Origin: UBA2883 sp050873965
GTDB taxonomy: Bacteria > Cyanobacteriota > Vampirovibrionia > Gastranaerophilales > Gastranaerophilaceae
Length of the DNA stretch: 64,000 nt
Direction of reading: 5' to 3'
Assembly: GCA_050873965.1 (NCBI GenBank)
Contig: JBNMJS010000002.1
Location: 10,757-74,756 of the forward strand
The notes beneath the pieces were generated by a model. It worked only from the letters and a program-made list of their open reading frames with translations, was not told where the DNA came from and did no database searches. Within the stretch, counting starts at the first letter, position 1. Every line of letters starts with the position of its first letter. Shown here piece after piece: positions 35,499 through 44,432 of this stretch. A program made the translations under genes and the position numbers.

Positions 35499-37379
35499 CT
35501 ATTGAGCTTCTCTGTTTCTTTCAACTGTTTGCATAAGTTCTTCGAAATCCTTTTCATCAAGAGTTTCTTTGTCTAGTAATGCTTTAGAAATGTATTCTAA
35601 CATATCTCTATTTTTACTTAAGATGTCTTTTGCAATTTCGTATCTTTCATCAACGATTTTCTTAACTTCTCTATCTATATCAGCAGCGATTTCTTCTGAA
35701 AAATCTCTATTGTGTCCGAAATCTCTACCCATAAAGATATGTTCTTCTGATTTTCCATAAGTAAGATTACCCATTTTTTCGCTCATACCATAAGCAGTAA
35801 CCATTTTTCTTGCTAAGTTAGAAACTTTTTCAAGGTCATTTGATGCACCTGTCGTAACAGAATCTGGACCATAAATAAGTTCTTCTGCTACACGTCCACC
35901 CAATGTCATTGTGATTCTATCTAATAATTGAGATTTTTTCATTGTTAAGTAATCTTTTTCAGGTAATGTCATTGTGATACCTAGTGCCATACCTCTTGGA
36001 ATAATAGAAACTTTATGTAATGGATCACAACCTTTTAGCATTGTTGCTAACAATGCGTGACCAACTTCGTGGTAGGCCGTATTTTCTTTTTCTTCATCAG
36101 AAATGATTCTGCTTTTCTTTTCAGGACCAGCCATTACTTTATCAATTGCTTCTTCAAGATCAGGCATTTCAACTTTAGTTTTGTTATGTCTTGCTGCAAG
36201 TAATGCTGCTTCATTCAACAAGTTTTGTAAGTCAGCACCTGTGAAACCAGGAGTTCTTTTTGCTAATACTTTTAAATCAACTTCTTCTGCTAAAGGTTTA
36301 TTTTTAGCGTGAACTTTTAAAATTTGTTCTCTACCTAATACGTCAGGTTTGTTAATAACGATTTGTCTATCAAATCTTCCTGGTCTTAATAGAGCGTTAT
36401 CTAAGATGTCAGGTCTGTTTGTTGCTGCAATTACAATAATGTTTGTATTTTTGTCAAAACCGTCCATTTCAACAAGTAATTGGTTAAGTGTTTGTTCTCT
36501 TTCATCGTGTCCACCACCAAGACCGGCACCTCTTTGACGACCAACTGCATCAATTTCATCAATAAATATAATACAAGGTTGATGTTTTTTTGCTTGGTCA
36601 AACAAATCTCTAACTCTGCTAGCACCAACACCAACAAACATTTCTACGAAATCTGAACCACTTATTGAGAAGAAAGGTACACCTGCTTCTCCAGCAACTG
36701 CTTTTGCCATAAGTGTTTTACCAGTACCAGGAGCACCAACTAGAAGTACACCTTTTGGTATTTTTGCTCCAAGTTTAATATATTTCTCACTATGTTTTAA
36801 GAAATCAACAATTTCTTCTAATTCTTTCTTTTCTTCATCAATGCCGGCAACATCATCGAATTTTGTTTTAACTTTGCTATCTAATAGCATTTTTGCTTTA
36901 CTTTTACCGAAAGACATTGCTTGAGCACCACCTGATTGAATGCTTTTTGCCATAACAACCAAGAAAACAATGAATAATAATGGTAATATTAATGAACCAA
37001 TCAAGCCAAGCATCTGAGTTGATTCGCTAGGCTTTTTAACACTAATGTCAACATTTGCTTTTTCTAATTTATTCATTAAATCAGCAGAATTTGGTACTAA
37101 TACGTGATATTGAATTGTTGGGGCTGCAGGTTGTGTACCCATCAATGTTTCATATTTTGAAACTGGTTTCTTTGCTTCAGGTTGTTTGATTGGTGTTGCA
37201 ACAACAGAATTTCCATCTATTTGAACACTTTTGATTTCATTTGCTTGTAGTTTTTGAACAAATGTTGTATATGACAACTCTGATGTTTGGGTTGTAGAAC
37301 CTGTAAATAACATCGAAACAAATGCTAAAACCATAATACCAAGTACAACGTACATACCTACTGATTGACTTTTATTCAT
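35499..37379 (-). CDS. ftsH: ATP-dependent zinc metalloprotease FtsH
   Basis: A 626-residue membrane-anchored AAA protease. Two membrane segments (about 8-26 and 125-145) enclose a periplasmic domain. The AAA module has Walker A GAPGTGKT near residue 214, Walker B IIFIDEIDAVG near 270 and the second-region-of-homology arginines (RPGRFDR). The protease zinc site HEVGH is near residue 437. The linker region between membrane segments contains a Pro/Lys-rich stretch. It degrades misassembled membrane proteins and regulators. Confidence 0.98.
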   Translation of the reverse strand: MNKSQSVGMYVVLGIMVLAFVSMLFTGSTTQTSELSYTTFVQKLQANEIKSVQIDGNSVVATPIKQPEAKKPVSKYETLMGTQPAAPTIQYHVLVPNSADLMNKLEKANVDISVKKPSESTQMLGLIGSLILPLLFIVFLVVMAKSIQSGGAQAMSFGKSKAKMLLDSKVKTKFDDVAGIDEEKKELEEIVDFLKHSEKYIKLGAKIPKGVLLVGAPGTGKTLMAKAVAGEAGVPFFSISGSDFVEMFVGVGASRVRDLFDQAKKHQPCIIFIDEIDAVGRQRGAGLGGGHDEREQTLNQLLVEMDGFDKNTNIIVIAATNRPDILDNALLRPGRFDRQIVINKPDVLGREQILKVHAKNKPLAEEVDLKVLAKRTPGFTGADLQNLLNEAALLAARHNKTKVEMPDLEEAIDKVMAGPEKKSRIISDEEKENTAYHEVGHALLATMLKGCDPLHKVSIIPRGMALGITMTLPEKDYLTMKKSQLLDRITMTLGGRVAEELIYGPDSVTTGASNDLEKVSNLARKMVTAYGMSEKMGNLTYGKSEEHIFMGRDFGHNRDFSEEIAADIDREVKKIVDERYEIAKDILSKNRDMLEYISKALLDKETLDEKDFEELMQTVERNREAQ

Positions 37380-37509
37380 AAATTACCTCTATTTATCTAT
37401 AAACTAATTTAAATATATTTTATATTATACAGTATAACAGAAAATATGCATGTATATAAAGATATAAAGAAAGTTTACGAATTGGTAACAATGTTAGAGT
37501 ATATAAAAA

Positions 37510-37580
37510 CTCTCGGAGATGGATTCGAACCACCGTTAAAAGAGCCAGAATCTTTCGTCCTACCACTAGACGATCCGAGA
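37510..37580 (-). tRNA. tRNA-Gln (anticodon CUG)
   Basis: The minus-strand sequence folds as a full cloverleaf. The acceptor is TCTCGGA/TCCGAGA. The D-arm is GTCT...GGAC. The anticodon stem is AAAGA/TCTTT with loop TTCTGGC, placing CTG at positions 34-36. The T-arm is GGTGG/CCATC with loop TTCGAAT. Discriminator base is G, and no CCA is encoded. It reads CAG codons. Confidence 0.92.
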
Positions 37581-37596
37581 ATATTTGAGTTTTATA

Positions 37597-37627
37597 ATTA
37601 TATTTACACTTTAACGTAAATTGTCAA
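37597..37627 (-). promoter_or_regulatory. Probable promoter of tRNA-Gln
   Basis: On the minus strand a perfect TTGACA (37627-37622) and a perfect TATAAT (37602-37597) are 19 bases apart, slightly long. The start would be about 10 bases before the tRNA. Confidence 0.55.
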
Positions 37628-37649
37628 TTATAGTATTTATATAGATAAT
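37621..37649 (+). promoter_or_regulatory. Promoter of ddh
   Basis: TTGTCA (37621-37626), a 17-base spacer and GATAAT (37644-37649) form the ddh promoter. Its -35 box overlaps that of the opposing tRNA-Gln promoter. Confidence 0.65.
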
Positions 37650-37709
37650 AATTAGGATATTTTGTGATATATTTATATAGTTTATAAAGAAAAATAAAGA
37701 GAGGCTATT

Positions 37710-38687
37710 ATGAAATTAGGTATTTTGGGTTATGGAAACCTTGGCAGAGGCGTAGAATTAGCCGTTAAACAAAATGATGATGTTGAATTAGTTGCAGTAT
37801 TTACTCGACGTAATCCTGAAACTTTGAAAATAAATTCAGATGCAGAAGTTGTTCATGTATCAGAGTTAGAAAATTATAAATCTAAAATAGATGTTTTAAT
37901 TTTGTGTGGTGGTAGTGCAACAGATTTGCCAGAACAAACACCAGAATGTGCAAAGATGTTCAATGTAATTGATAGTTTTGATACTCACGCAAAGATTCCA
38001 GAACATTTCGCTAATGTTGATAAATCAGCAAAAGAATCTGGAAAACTTGGTATTATTTCAGTAGGTTGGGATCCTGGAATGTTCTCTTTAAATAGATTGT
38101 ATGCAAATTGTATTTTGCCAAATGGTTCTGATTATACGTTTTGGGGTAGAGGCGTAAGTCAAGGTCACTCTGATGCAATAAGAAGAATTGAAGGTGTTAA
38201 AGATGCAAAACAATATACAGTACCTGTACAAAAAGCATTAGATGCTGTTAAAAATTGCGAAAATCCAACACTTACAACTAGTGAAAAACATACAAGAGAA
38301 TGTTATGTAGTTCTTGAAGATGGTGCAGATGCTGAACGAGTTGAAAAAGAAATTAAAACAATGCCAAATTATTTTGCAGATTATGAAACAACTGTTCATT
38401 TTATTTCAGAAGATGAATTGAAGAAAAATCATTCAAGAATAAATCATGGTGGTTTTGTATTTAGAACTGGCAAAACTGGTGTAAATGGTGAAAATAATCA
38501 TGTTATAGAATATAATTTGAAACTTGATTCAAATCCTGAATTTACATCATCTGTACTTGTGGCTTATGCAAGGGCTGCTTACAGAATGAATAAAGAAGGA
38601 CAAACAGGTTGCAGAACAGTATTTGATGTTCCACCAGCATATTTGAGTCCAAAATCAGCAGAAGAATTAAGAAAAACAATGTTATAA
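37710..38687 (+). CDS. ddh: meso-Diaminopimelate D-dehydrogenase
   Basis: A 325-residue NADP-dependent enzyme that makes meso-diaminopimelate in one step from tetrahydrodipicolinate and ammonia, feeding lysine and peptidoglycan. The Rossmann motif GYGNLGRG is at residues 7-14. The family segments CGGSATDLPEQTP, GWDPGMFSLNR and the C-terminal NPEFTSSVLVAYARA are present. It has an AGAGAGG ribosome site, its own promoter and a terminator, so it is a single-gene unit. Length is standard. Confidence 0.95.
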   Translation: MKLGILGYGNLGRGVELAVKQNDDVELVAVFTRRNPETLKINSDAEVVHVSELENYKSKIDVLILCGGSATDLPEQTPECAKMFNVIDSFDTHAKIPEHFANVDKSAKESGKLGIISVGWDPGMFSLNRLYANCILPNGSDYTFWGRGVSQGHSDAIRRIEGVKDAKQYTVPVQKALDAVKNCENPTLTTSEKHTRECYVVLEDGADAERVEKEIKTMPNYFADYETTVHFISEDELKKNHSRINHGGFVFRTGKTGVNGENNHVIEYNLKLDSNPEFTSSVLVAYARAAYRMNKEGQTGCRTVFDVPPAYLSPKSAEELRKTML

Positions 38688-38708
38688 TATATCGTTTGAT
38701 ATATATTT

Positions 38709-38747
38709 AAAAAGAGGTCTAACAAATAAGTTAGACCTCTTTTTTTA
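38709..38747. terminator. Terminator after ddh (bidirectional)
   Basis: AGAGGTCTAAC (38713-38723) pairs with GTTAGACCTCT (38730-38740), flanked by A and T runs, with seven or more Ts on the right. Confidence 0.88.
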
Positions 38748-38768
38748 TATCTGTTATGTATGCCTAAC

Positions 38769-39182
38769 CTACAAAAGATGCATTTTATTTTTCCATTCTG
38801 ACAATACGGGGTAATCCCAATTTAATTTGAATACCTCAAAATTTTTGATTTGTTCTTTATATTTGTCTGCTGTTTTTGCAATACGTTTTATAAAATGCAT
38901 TTTTGACTCAACAATTGGAAACTGTTTATATTCTGTTTTTAAATTTTTAATTCTGTAAGGACAAAAAAATGAAGCGTTGAGAGTTCGTCCATTTTTAGAA
39001 TCTAACAAGATGTGAACAGAATTATTTTCTTGATTTTTAGTAATGCTAGATAATGTTTCTATTTGTTTTGCATTAAGACTCTTTAGTAAAAGTCCTTGTA
39101 CCTTTGGATTTGTCACATGCAACCCTTTAAATGATTGTGATGAGTTTGAATTGCTTGTATAACTTACTTTTTGGATATTCAT
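38769..39182 (-). CDS. Small lineage-specific protein with SFKG motif, probably leaderless
   Basis: A 137-residue soluble protein with no family I recognise. Near its N-terminus is SQSFKGLHV, similar to the short F-G/K motifs in other unknown proteins of this window. The rest is a compact basic alpha/beta sequence. ATG 39182 is chosen. The upstream TTG at 39218 lies inside a -35 box, and a TATAAT ends 7 bases before the ATG, so transcription should begin at or next to the start codon. There is no Shine-Dalgarno sequence. Confidence 0.62.
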   Translation of the reverse strand: MNIQKVSYTSNSNSSQSFKGLHVTNPKVQGLLLKSLNAKQIETLSSITKNQENNSVHILLDSKNGRTLNASFFCPYRIKNLKTEYKQFPIVESKMHFIKRIAKTADKYKEQIKNFEVFKLNWDYPVLSEWKNKMHLL

Positions 39183-39189
39183 AGAATGA

Positions 39190-39218
39190 ATTATATATAA
39201 AAATAACTTGTTCTTCAA
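39190..39218 (-). promoter_or_regulatory. Promoter directly abutting the start codon at 39182
   Basis: On the minus strand TTGAAG (39218-39213), exactly 17 bases, then TATAAT (39195-39190). The ATG begins 7 bases after the -10 box, where the transcription start is expected. Confidence 0.68.
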
Positions 39219-39243
39219 TTGTTTTAAGTGACATTTAATAATG

Positions 39244-39272
39244 AAAAAAGTCGGTGCTATACCGACTTTTCT
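39244..39272 (-). terminator. Terminator of tRNA-Asn
   Basis: On the minus strand AAAAGTCGGT/ACCGACTTTT forms a stem with a 5-base loop and a following T-run. It lies just downstream of the tRNA. Confidence 0.8.
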
Positions 39273-39292
39273 AAAATTCGCAAAAAAAAATA

Positions 39293-39364
39293 CTCCCCAG
39301 GTTGGGCTCGAACCAACAACCTACCGGTTAACAGCCGGTTGCTCCACCATTGAGCTACTGAGGA
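39293..39364 (-). tRNA. tRNA-Asn (anticodon GUU)
   Basis: The minus strand gives a full cloverleaf: acceptor TCCTCAG/CTGGGGA (one G-T pair), anticodon stem ACCGG/CCGGT with loop CTGTTAA placing GTT at 34-36, and a normal T-arm with GTTCGAGCC. Discriminator G, no encoded CCA. Confidence 0.95.
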
Positions 39365-39585
39365 ATATCTCTATACTTCTATGTTATCAAAAAATAATTT
39401 TTTGTAAAGTGATTTTTTTAAAATTTTTAAACTTTTTTCTGAATATCCCATTTTTACTAGGTTTTATATCTTTGATTTGACTTGAAAATGCTTTTAAGTT
39501 ATCTTATTTTTGAGCTCATATTATATATTTTTAGTTTTGTGAGCATGTGATAAATAGATTTGAAAAGAAAGTTTAGGGAAGAGAT

Positions 39586-40671
39586 ATGGATTTTATCGGT
39601 TTAACTATAAAAATTTTAAAGATGTTATCAGAAATTGCTGGTAGTTATGGTTTAGGTATTATTTTATTAACAGTTATTGTTAGAATGGCAATGTGGCCAT
39701 TAAGTGTTTCTCAACAACGTTCAATGAAACAAATGCAAACACTTCAACCACGAATGAAAGCCATTCAAGAACGTTACAAAAATGATCCTCAAACTATGCA
39801 ACGCAAGATGATGGAATTCTATAAGGAACATAATTTTAACCCTATGTCTGGTTGTTTTCCTTTATTAATTCAAATGCCAATTTTCATCTTGTTGTATTCA
39901 TCTTTAATGAGTCCACAATTTATTCAAATGGCAGGAAGTGCTCCTTTTTTGTTCGTAAACAGTTTAGATTCAACACTTAGAACAAATGCTGGTATTTCAA
40001 AAGATGGTGTTATGGGTGTTTCTTCAACTGCAAAATTCATGACTGGCAAATCTGCTGTTGTATATTTGAAAAATGAAACTCTTAAAAATGTTAAAATTGA
40101 TAAACCAAATGATGCAGTTGCAATTCAAGGTTCTTTGACTCCTGGTCAACCTCTTGATTTGAAAATGAATATTGATAGTTTAAAAGATTTGAAATTTAGT
40201 CAATTAGATAAGAATCAAAAAGCAGATGTTGAAGTTACAAACGTAATGACTAAGGAAACTGAACTTATCACATTTGAAAGACAAGGCTTCTTGTTAACAG
40301 CAACTGTTCCGACAAAGGTTGTTAAATCACAATTCCATTTTGATGTATTAGCATTGATTTTATTATTTGGTTTAACAATGGTATTTACTCAAAAGGCAAT
40401 GATGGCTATGAATAAAGGTCAAGAAATTGATCCATCGCAAGCAGCAATGCAAAAATCAATGAACATGTTCATGCCAATTATGTTGTGTGGTACATTCGTT
40501 CTTATTCCAATTCCTGCAGGTGTATTGTTATACTTGATTTCAAGCAACATTGTTCAAATTATTCAAACAATTTTAATTAACAAAAAACTTGATATAGAAT
40601 TTGCTGATAAAAAAGCAAAAGTATCTGACGAAGAAGTTGCTGATGCAAAACAAATTCAAGCAAAGGAATAG
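39586..40671 (+). CDS. yidC: Membrane protein insertase YidC with enlarged loop before TM4
   Basis: A 361-residue Oxa1/YidC insertase. The first membrane segment of the conserved core lies at about residues 15-35, then the cytoplasmic hairpin rich in basic residues with QPRMKAIQERYKNDP, and a GCFPLLIQMPIFILLY segment. Between that segment and the next (about 250-270) lies an insertion of about 140 residues with beta-strand character. Ordinary YidC has only a short loop there. Cyanobacterial YidC carries a comparable insertion as far as I recall, so this supports the proposed affiliation. GGGAAGAG precedes the ATG. It leads the yidC-queA-MATE operon. Confidence 0.94.
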   Translation: MDFIGLTIKILKMLSEIAGSYGLGIILLTVIVRMAMWPLSVSQQRSMKQMQTLQPRMKAIQERYKNDPQTMQRKMMEFYKEHNFNPMSGCFPLLIQMPIFILLYSSLMSPQFIQMAGSAPFLFVNSLDSTLRTNAGISKDGVMGVSSTAKFMTGKSAVVYLKNETLKNVKIDKPNDAVAIQGSLTPGQPLDLKMNIDSLKDLKFSQLDKNQKADVEVTNVMTKETELITFERQGFLLTATVPTKVVKSQFHFDVLALILLFGLTMVFTQKAMMAMNKGQEIDPSQAAMQKSMNMFMPIMLCGTFVLIPIPAGVLLYLISSNIVQIIQTILINKKLDIEFADKKAKVSDEEVADAKQIQAKE

Positions 40672-40673
40672 TC

Positions 40674-41732
40674 ATGGTTGATGTTTTAAAATTATCTGAT
40701 TTTGATTATGAATTGCCGGAAGAATTGATTGCACAAACACCATCTCAAAAAAGAGATTATTCAAAGATGATGGTATTGCACCCAGAAACAGGTGAAATAG
40801 AGCATAAGCATTTCTTTGATATTGTAGATTATTTAGACGAAAATTGTGTCTTGATTTTGAATAATACAAAGGTTATTCCTGCAAGATTGTACGGTCATAA
40901 AGATACTGGTGCTAAGATTGAAATTTTCTTGCTTAAACAAAAAGAAAATAAATGTTGGGAAGTTTTAATCAAACCATCAAAACGTGTAAAAATCGGAACA
41001 AAAATTACAATATCAGAAAAACTTTCAGCAACTGTTGTTGAGCCATTGGAAGATGACGGCAAGTGGCTTGTTCAACTTGATTATGAAGGTGATATTTATG
41101 GTGTATTATCAGAAGTTGGAAATGTTCCATTACCACCATATATTGAACGTAAGATGTCATCAGAAGAATTGAAAAAATTAGATTATGAACGTTATCAAAC
41201 CGTTTATGCTAAAAATGAGGGTTCTGTAGCAGCACCAACTGCTGGTTTGCATTTTACAACAGAGATATTAGACAAGCTTAGAAACAAAGGTGTTGAAATT
41301 GGCTTTGTTACATTAAATGTTGGTTTGGGTACGTTTAGGCCAGTTAAATGTGAAAATGTTTTAGAACACAAGATGGATTCTGAAGCGTATCATATTTCTA
41401 AAGAAACTGCTGAATTGATAAATAGAGCAAAAAAAGAAGGCAAAAAGATTGTTGCTGTTGGTACAACAACTGTAAGAACGTTAGAATCAGCATATAAAGA
41501 ATTTGGAGAGATAAAAGAGTGTAGTTCATCATCAACATTATTTATTTATCCACCTTATGAATTTAAGGTGATTGATAGATTGATTACGAATTTTCATTTG
41601 CCAAAATCAACATTATTGATGCTTGTTTCAGCATTAGCTGGAAAAGAATGCATATTTAATGCATATCATTCAGCAATAGAAAACAAATACAGATTTTACA
41701 GTTATGGCGACTGTATGTTTATAGATAAATAG
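40674..41732 (+). CDS. queA: S-adenosylmethionine:tRNA ribosyltransferase-isomerase
   Basis: A 352-residue QueA, which builds epoxyqueuosine on tRNA using the ribosyl part of AdoMet. The N-terminal SDFDYELPEELIAQTP, the central SVAAPTAGLHFT and the C-terminal LITNFHLPKSTLLMLVSALAG motifs are all conserved. It starts 2 bases after the yidC stop, and its ribosome site AGGA lies in the end of yidC. The MATE gene follows 2 bases later. Confidence 0.97.
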   Translation: MVDVLKLSDFDYELPEELIAQTPSQKRDYSKMMVLHPETGEIEHKHFFDIVDYLDENCVLILNNTKVIPARLYGHKDTGAKIEIFLLKQKENKCWEVLIKPSKRVKIGTKITISEKLSATVVEPLEDDGKWLVQLDYEGDIYGVLSEVGNVPLPPYIERKMSSEELKKLDYERYQTVYAKNEGSVAAPTAGLHFTTEILDKLRNKGVEIGFVTLNVGLGTFRPVKCENVLEHKMDSEAYHISKETAELINRAKKEGKKIVAVGTTTVRTLESAYKEFGEIKECSSSSTLFIYPPYEFKVIDRLITNFHLPKSTLLMLVSALAGKECIFNAYHSAIENKYRFYSYGDCMFIDK

Positions 41733-41734
41733 TT

Positions 41735-43054
41735 ATGAAGATTTTTGAGAAAAAATATATACAAGAGTTATTTCAATTAGCACTACCGATAATCATGGGA
41801 AATTTGGGCATGATTTTGTTGGGTGCAGTAGATTGTTTTGTTGGTGGACGTTATTCAACATCTGCACTAGCAGCAATTAGTATTGCAACATCAATACATG
41901 CAACAGTTATGATGTTTGGCATGGGATTGACTGTTAGCATTTCACCATTGTTGTCAAATTATAGAGGTGCAAAGATTGGAACTAAAAAATATTTTTATCC
42001 AACCGTAAAATTTGCTTTGATAATGGCAACCGTTTTGATGTTCGCAACATTTGCTTATATTCCATTATTGAAGTATTTGGGATATGAACCAAACTTGTTG
42101 AAAGATATTCAAAAATTTACGTTTATCTTGGCTTTTTCAACTTTTGGGGCAGAATTAAATGTTGCATTGAAAGAGTTTTTACAGTCTTATGAAATCGTTT
42201 TTGTTCCGAATTTTTTGATGATATTATCTGTATTTTTAAACTTATATTTGAATTGTATATTTGTATTTGGTTGCTATGGATTTCCTGCAATGGGTGTAGC
42301 AGGTATTGCACTTGCGACAACATTTGTTAGAACTGCTATAGCATTGGCTTTATTAGGATATTGTTTATGGAAATTTAATTTTTCATCGTTTAAGGATACA
42401 AATTATTATAAACAAATATTTAAGATAGGTATTCCAATTTCAGCAGCGATTATGATTGAATTCTTAGCATTTAATTATATAGCAATTGTTTTAGGTCGTG
42501 TGTCTGGTGCTTATGCAGCTGCTCATAATATTATTTTGGTAATCAGTAGTACAATGTTTATGATACCAATGGGTATATCGAATGCACTTGCCGTTAAAAT
42601 AGGATATGCAAATGGAGCAAAGAATTATACTGAATTGGTTAAATATATCAAAAATGGTGTTGGCGTAACATTGTCATTTATGACTTTTTCAGCATTAGTT
42701 TTATCAATATTCCCAACTCAATTAGCATCAATATTTACAACAGATAAAAGTTTAGTTACTTTGATTACGCCTGTAATGGTATTGGTTGCAGCATTCCAAT
42801 TGTCTGATGGTTTGCAATCTGCTCTTGGTGGTATATATAAAGGGCTTAAAAAAACAGGTTTTGTAATGGGGGCAAATGTGATTGCTTATTTATTGATAAG
42901 CGTAACATTAGGCACATATTTAGGCATTGTGCGTAAGATGTACTTATTTGGTTGTTGGTCTGCTCTATGTATATCTTCTTTCTTGTTGAGTGTGATACTT
43001 GCAACGTGTTTGGTATTTATTCTTAAACGATTAAAGAAAAAATATCTAAATTAG
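41735..43054 (+). CDS. MATE-family efflux transporter
   Basis: A 439-residue inner-membrane protein with twelve predicted segments in two homologous halves, opening with LFQLALPIIMGNLGMILLG as in NorM/DinF-type transporters. It probably exports drugs or metabolites with Na+ or H+ coupling. The substrate is unknown. It ends the yidC-queA operon, and its last codons overlap the convergent downstream gene by 4 bases. Confidence 0.92.
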   Translation: MKIFEKKYIQELFQLALPIIMGNLGMILLGAVDCFVGGRYSTSALAAISIATSIHATVMMFGMGLTVSISPLLSNYRGAKIGTKKYFYPTVKFALIMATVLMFATFAYIPLLKYLGYEPNLLKDIQKFTFILAFSTFGAELNVALKEFLQSYEIVFVPNFLMILSVFLNLYLNCIFVFGCYGFPAMGVAGIALATTFVRTAIALALLGYCLWKFNFSSFKDTNYYKQIFKIGIPISAAIMIEFLAFNYIAIVLGRVSGAYAAAHNIILVISSTMFMIPMGISNALAVKIGYANGAKNYTELVKYIKNGVGVTLSFMTFSALVLSIFPTQLASIFTTDKSLVTLITPVMVLVAAFQLSDGLQSALGGIYKGLKKTGFVMGANVIAYLLISVTLGTYLGIVRKMYLFGCWSALCISSFLLSVILATCLVFILKRLKKKYLN

Positions 43055-44364
43055 AAACCAAGAGGGTGGTCGTTAGCGTATTGCATAGCCCTTTTTAAGG
43101 CTGCAAATTTTTCTCCGACATCGCTAACACGTTCTTTGAAGGTTCTTGGTGCAATTTCAAGTTTTTCTGGACTATAAACAATTAGTTGTGATTGTTTTTT
43201 ACCAATTGCTTCATTTATATTCGGTGTGAAATCAAATAAACCACCACCGCCTTTTACTCCTTTTGGAATGTATGCAGCATCATATCCAGCCTGTTTAAAG
43301 ATTTTTTCTGTTAAGCATTCAATCATTGCATTCTTTTTGCCAGCACCAAGATTTTTAAGTTCTTCTGCTGTCATTCTTTCTGAAAGAAATGAGTTAAGAG
43401 TATTGAAAAATGCTTTATGACTTTTTTCTGTTACTAATGCAATCTTAGCATCTTGTTGCATTTGAACAGGTATAATATTCCCAAATAAACCTGAAAAATA
43501 AGATGCTACACCTATATCTGGAGTTACATAAACACCTGCTCCTAGTTCTCTAGCAGCAGTTTCTATTTGATTGCTGGCATGGTTTGTAAAACCATTATTA
43601 TATACTTTTCTAGCTTTTTTTGTTCCATGAAAGAATGTCCCATCTTGAGGAAGAATATCTCTAGGACATTCTGTTATATTTGGTTTTAATTGTAGATTAT
43701 GTGTATCATCTAATCTAAACATTAATGTACTGCGATCGTAGTCTATACCATCTTGTTTATCAAAGAATGATTTAATTTGATTTATACGTTCTTCATTCGT
43801 TTTTGTAAACTCTGAGGCTTTTTTTGAACTATCAATATTTTTGCCTTGTGCTAATTCTTGTTCAATGTTTGTTGTATATTTGTTTAATTCTAGTTTTAAT
43901 TCTTTTAAAGCTTTTGCTGTATCTTTATCAGGTGTAAGATTGTGTTCTTGTATATATCTTTCAATATCTGCAAGGTTTTGATGTGCTGCTGATTTGTATT
44001 CAACAGGTTTAAAAAGTGTTAAGAAATCGTTGATGGTAGTCTTAAATGTACCTTCTTTATGAAGCAATTCATCTGCTAATTTATTACCTTCTCTGTAGAT
44101 TTCATTTGTAAATTCTGAATTTCCTTTTAGGACTTTTGCTGCTTTTGCAGGATTTCGTCCAATCATTACAGCAAGTGCAACGGCACTACTGGCAGTACCA
44201 ATTGCAGTTGCAATCAAAGCACGCTTTTTGATGTCTTTTTTAGATGCAAAAAACTTAATAGTATCTTGTTTTAGACCTGTATCATTAGGTTTTATTTCAC
44301 CAGTTTTTTGTGGTTCAATATTTGCCGTCGTGTTGGTTGATGTAATTTTAGAAATTTCTGTCAT
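43051..44364 (-). CDS. Putative membrane-anchored ADP-ribosyltransferase-like protein, copy 1
   Basis: A 437-residue protein. Residues 1-47 are disordered, about 48-69 form one hydrophobic membrane segment, and a conserved GRNPAKAAKVLKGNS stretch and helical region follow. The C-terminal domain (about 230-410) has an ADP-ribosyltransferase-like motif order: FFHGTKKA (His246), ELGAGVYVTPD (Tyr279), GYDAAY near 360, and QSQLIVYSPEKL (Gln393) where PARP-like enzymes have Glu, Asp or Gln. This H-Y-Q set and its spacing are suggestive, not proof. It is a tandem paralogue of the next gene. Confidence 0.6.
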   Translation of the reverse strand: MTEISKITSTNTTANIEPQKTGEIKPNDTGLKQDTIKFFASKKDIKKRALIATAIGTASSAVALAVMIGRNPAKAAKVLKGNSEFTNEIYREGNKLADELLHKEGTFKTTINDFLTLFKPVEYKSAAHQNLADIERYIQEHNLTPDKDTAKALKELKLELNKYTTNIEQELAQGKNIDSSKKASEFTKTNEERINQIKSFFDKQDGIDYDRSTLMFRLDDTHNLQLKPNITECPRDILPQDGTFFHGTKKARKVYNNGFTNHASNQIETAARELGAGVYVTPDIGVASYFSGLFGNIIPVQMQQDAKIALVTEKSHKAFFNTLNSFLSERMTAEELKNLGAGKKNAMIECLTEKIFKQAGYDAAYIPKGVKGGGGLFDFTPNINEAIGKKQSQLIVYSPEKLEIAPRTFKERVSDVGEKFAALKRAMQYANDHPLGF

Positions 44365-44432
44365 ATATGAATAAAGGTTTTTTAGTACAAAAATTTGCGT
44401 ATTTTGAAAAAATTTGTTAAAAAGTTTAATAT

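Noticed and set aside
39241..39480. Plus-strand open frame of 79 codons
   Set aside because: It runs antisense through tRNA-Asn and its terminator; the structured RNA explains the sequence.
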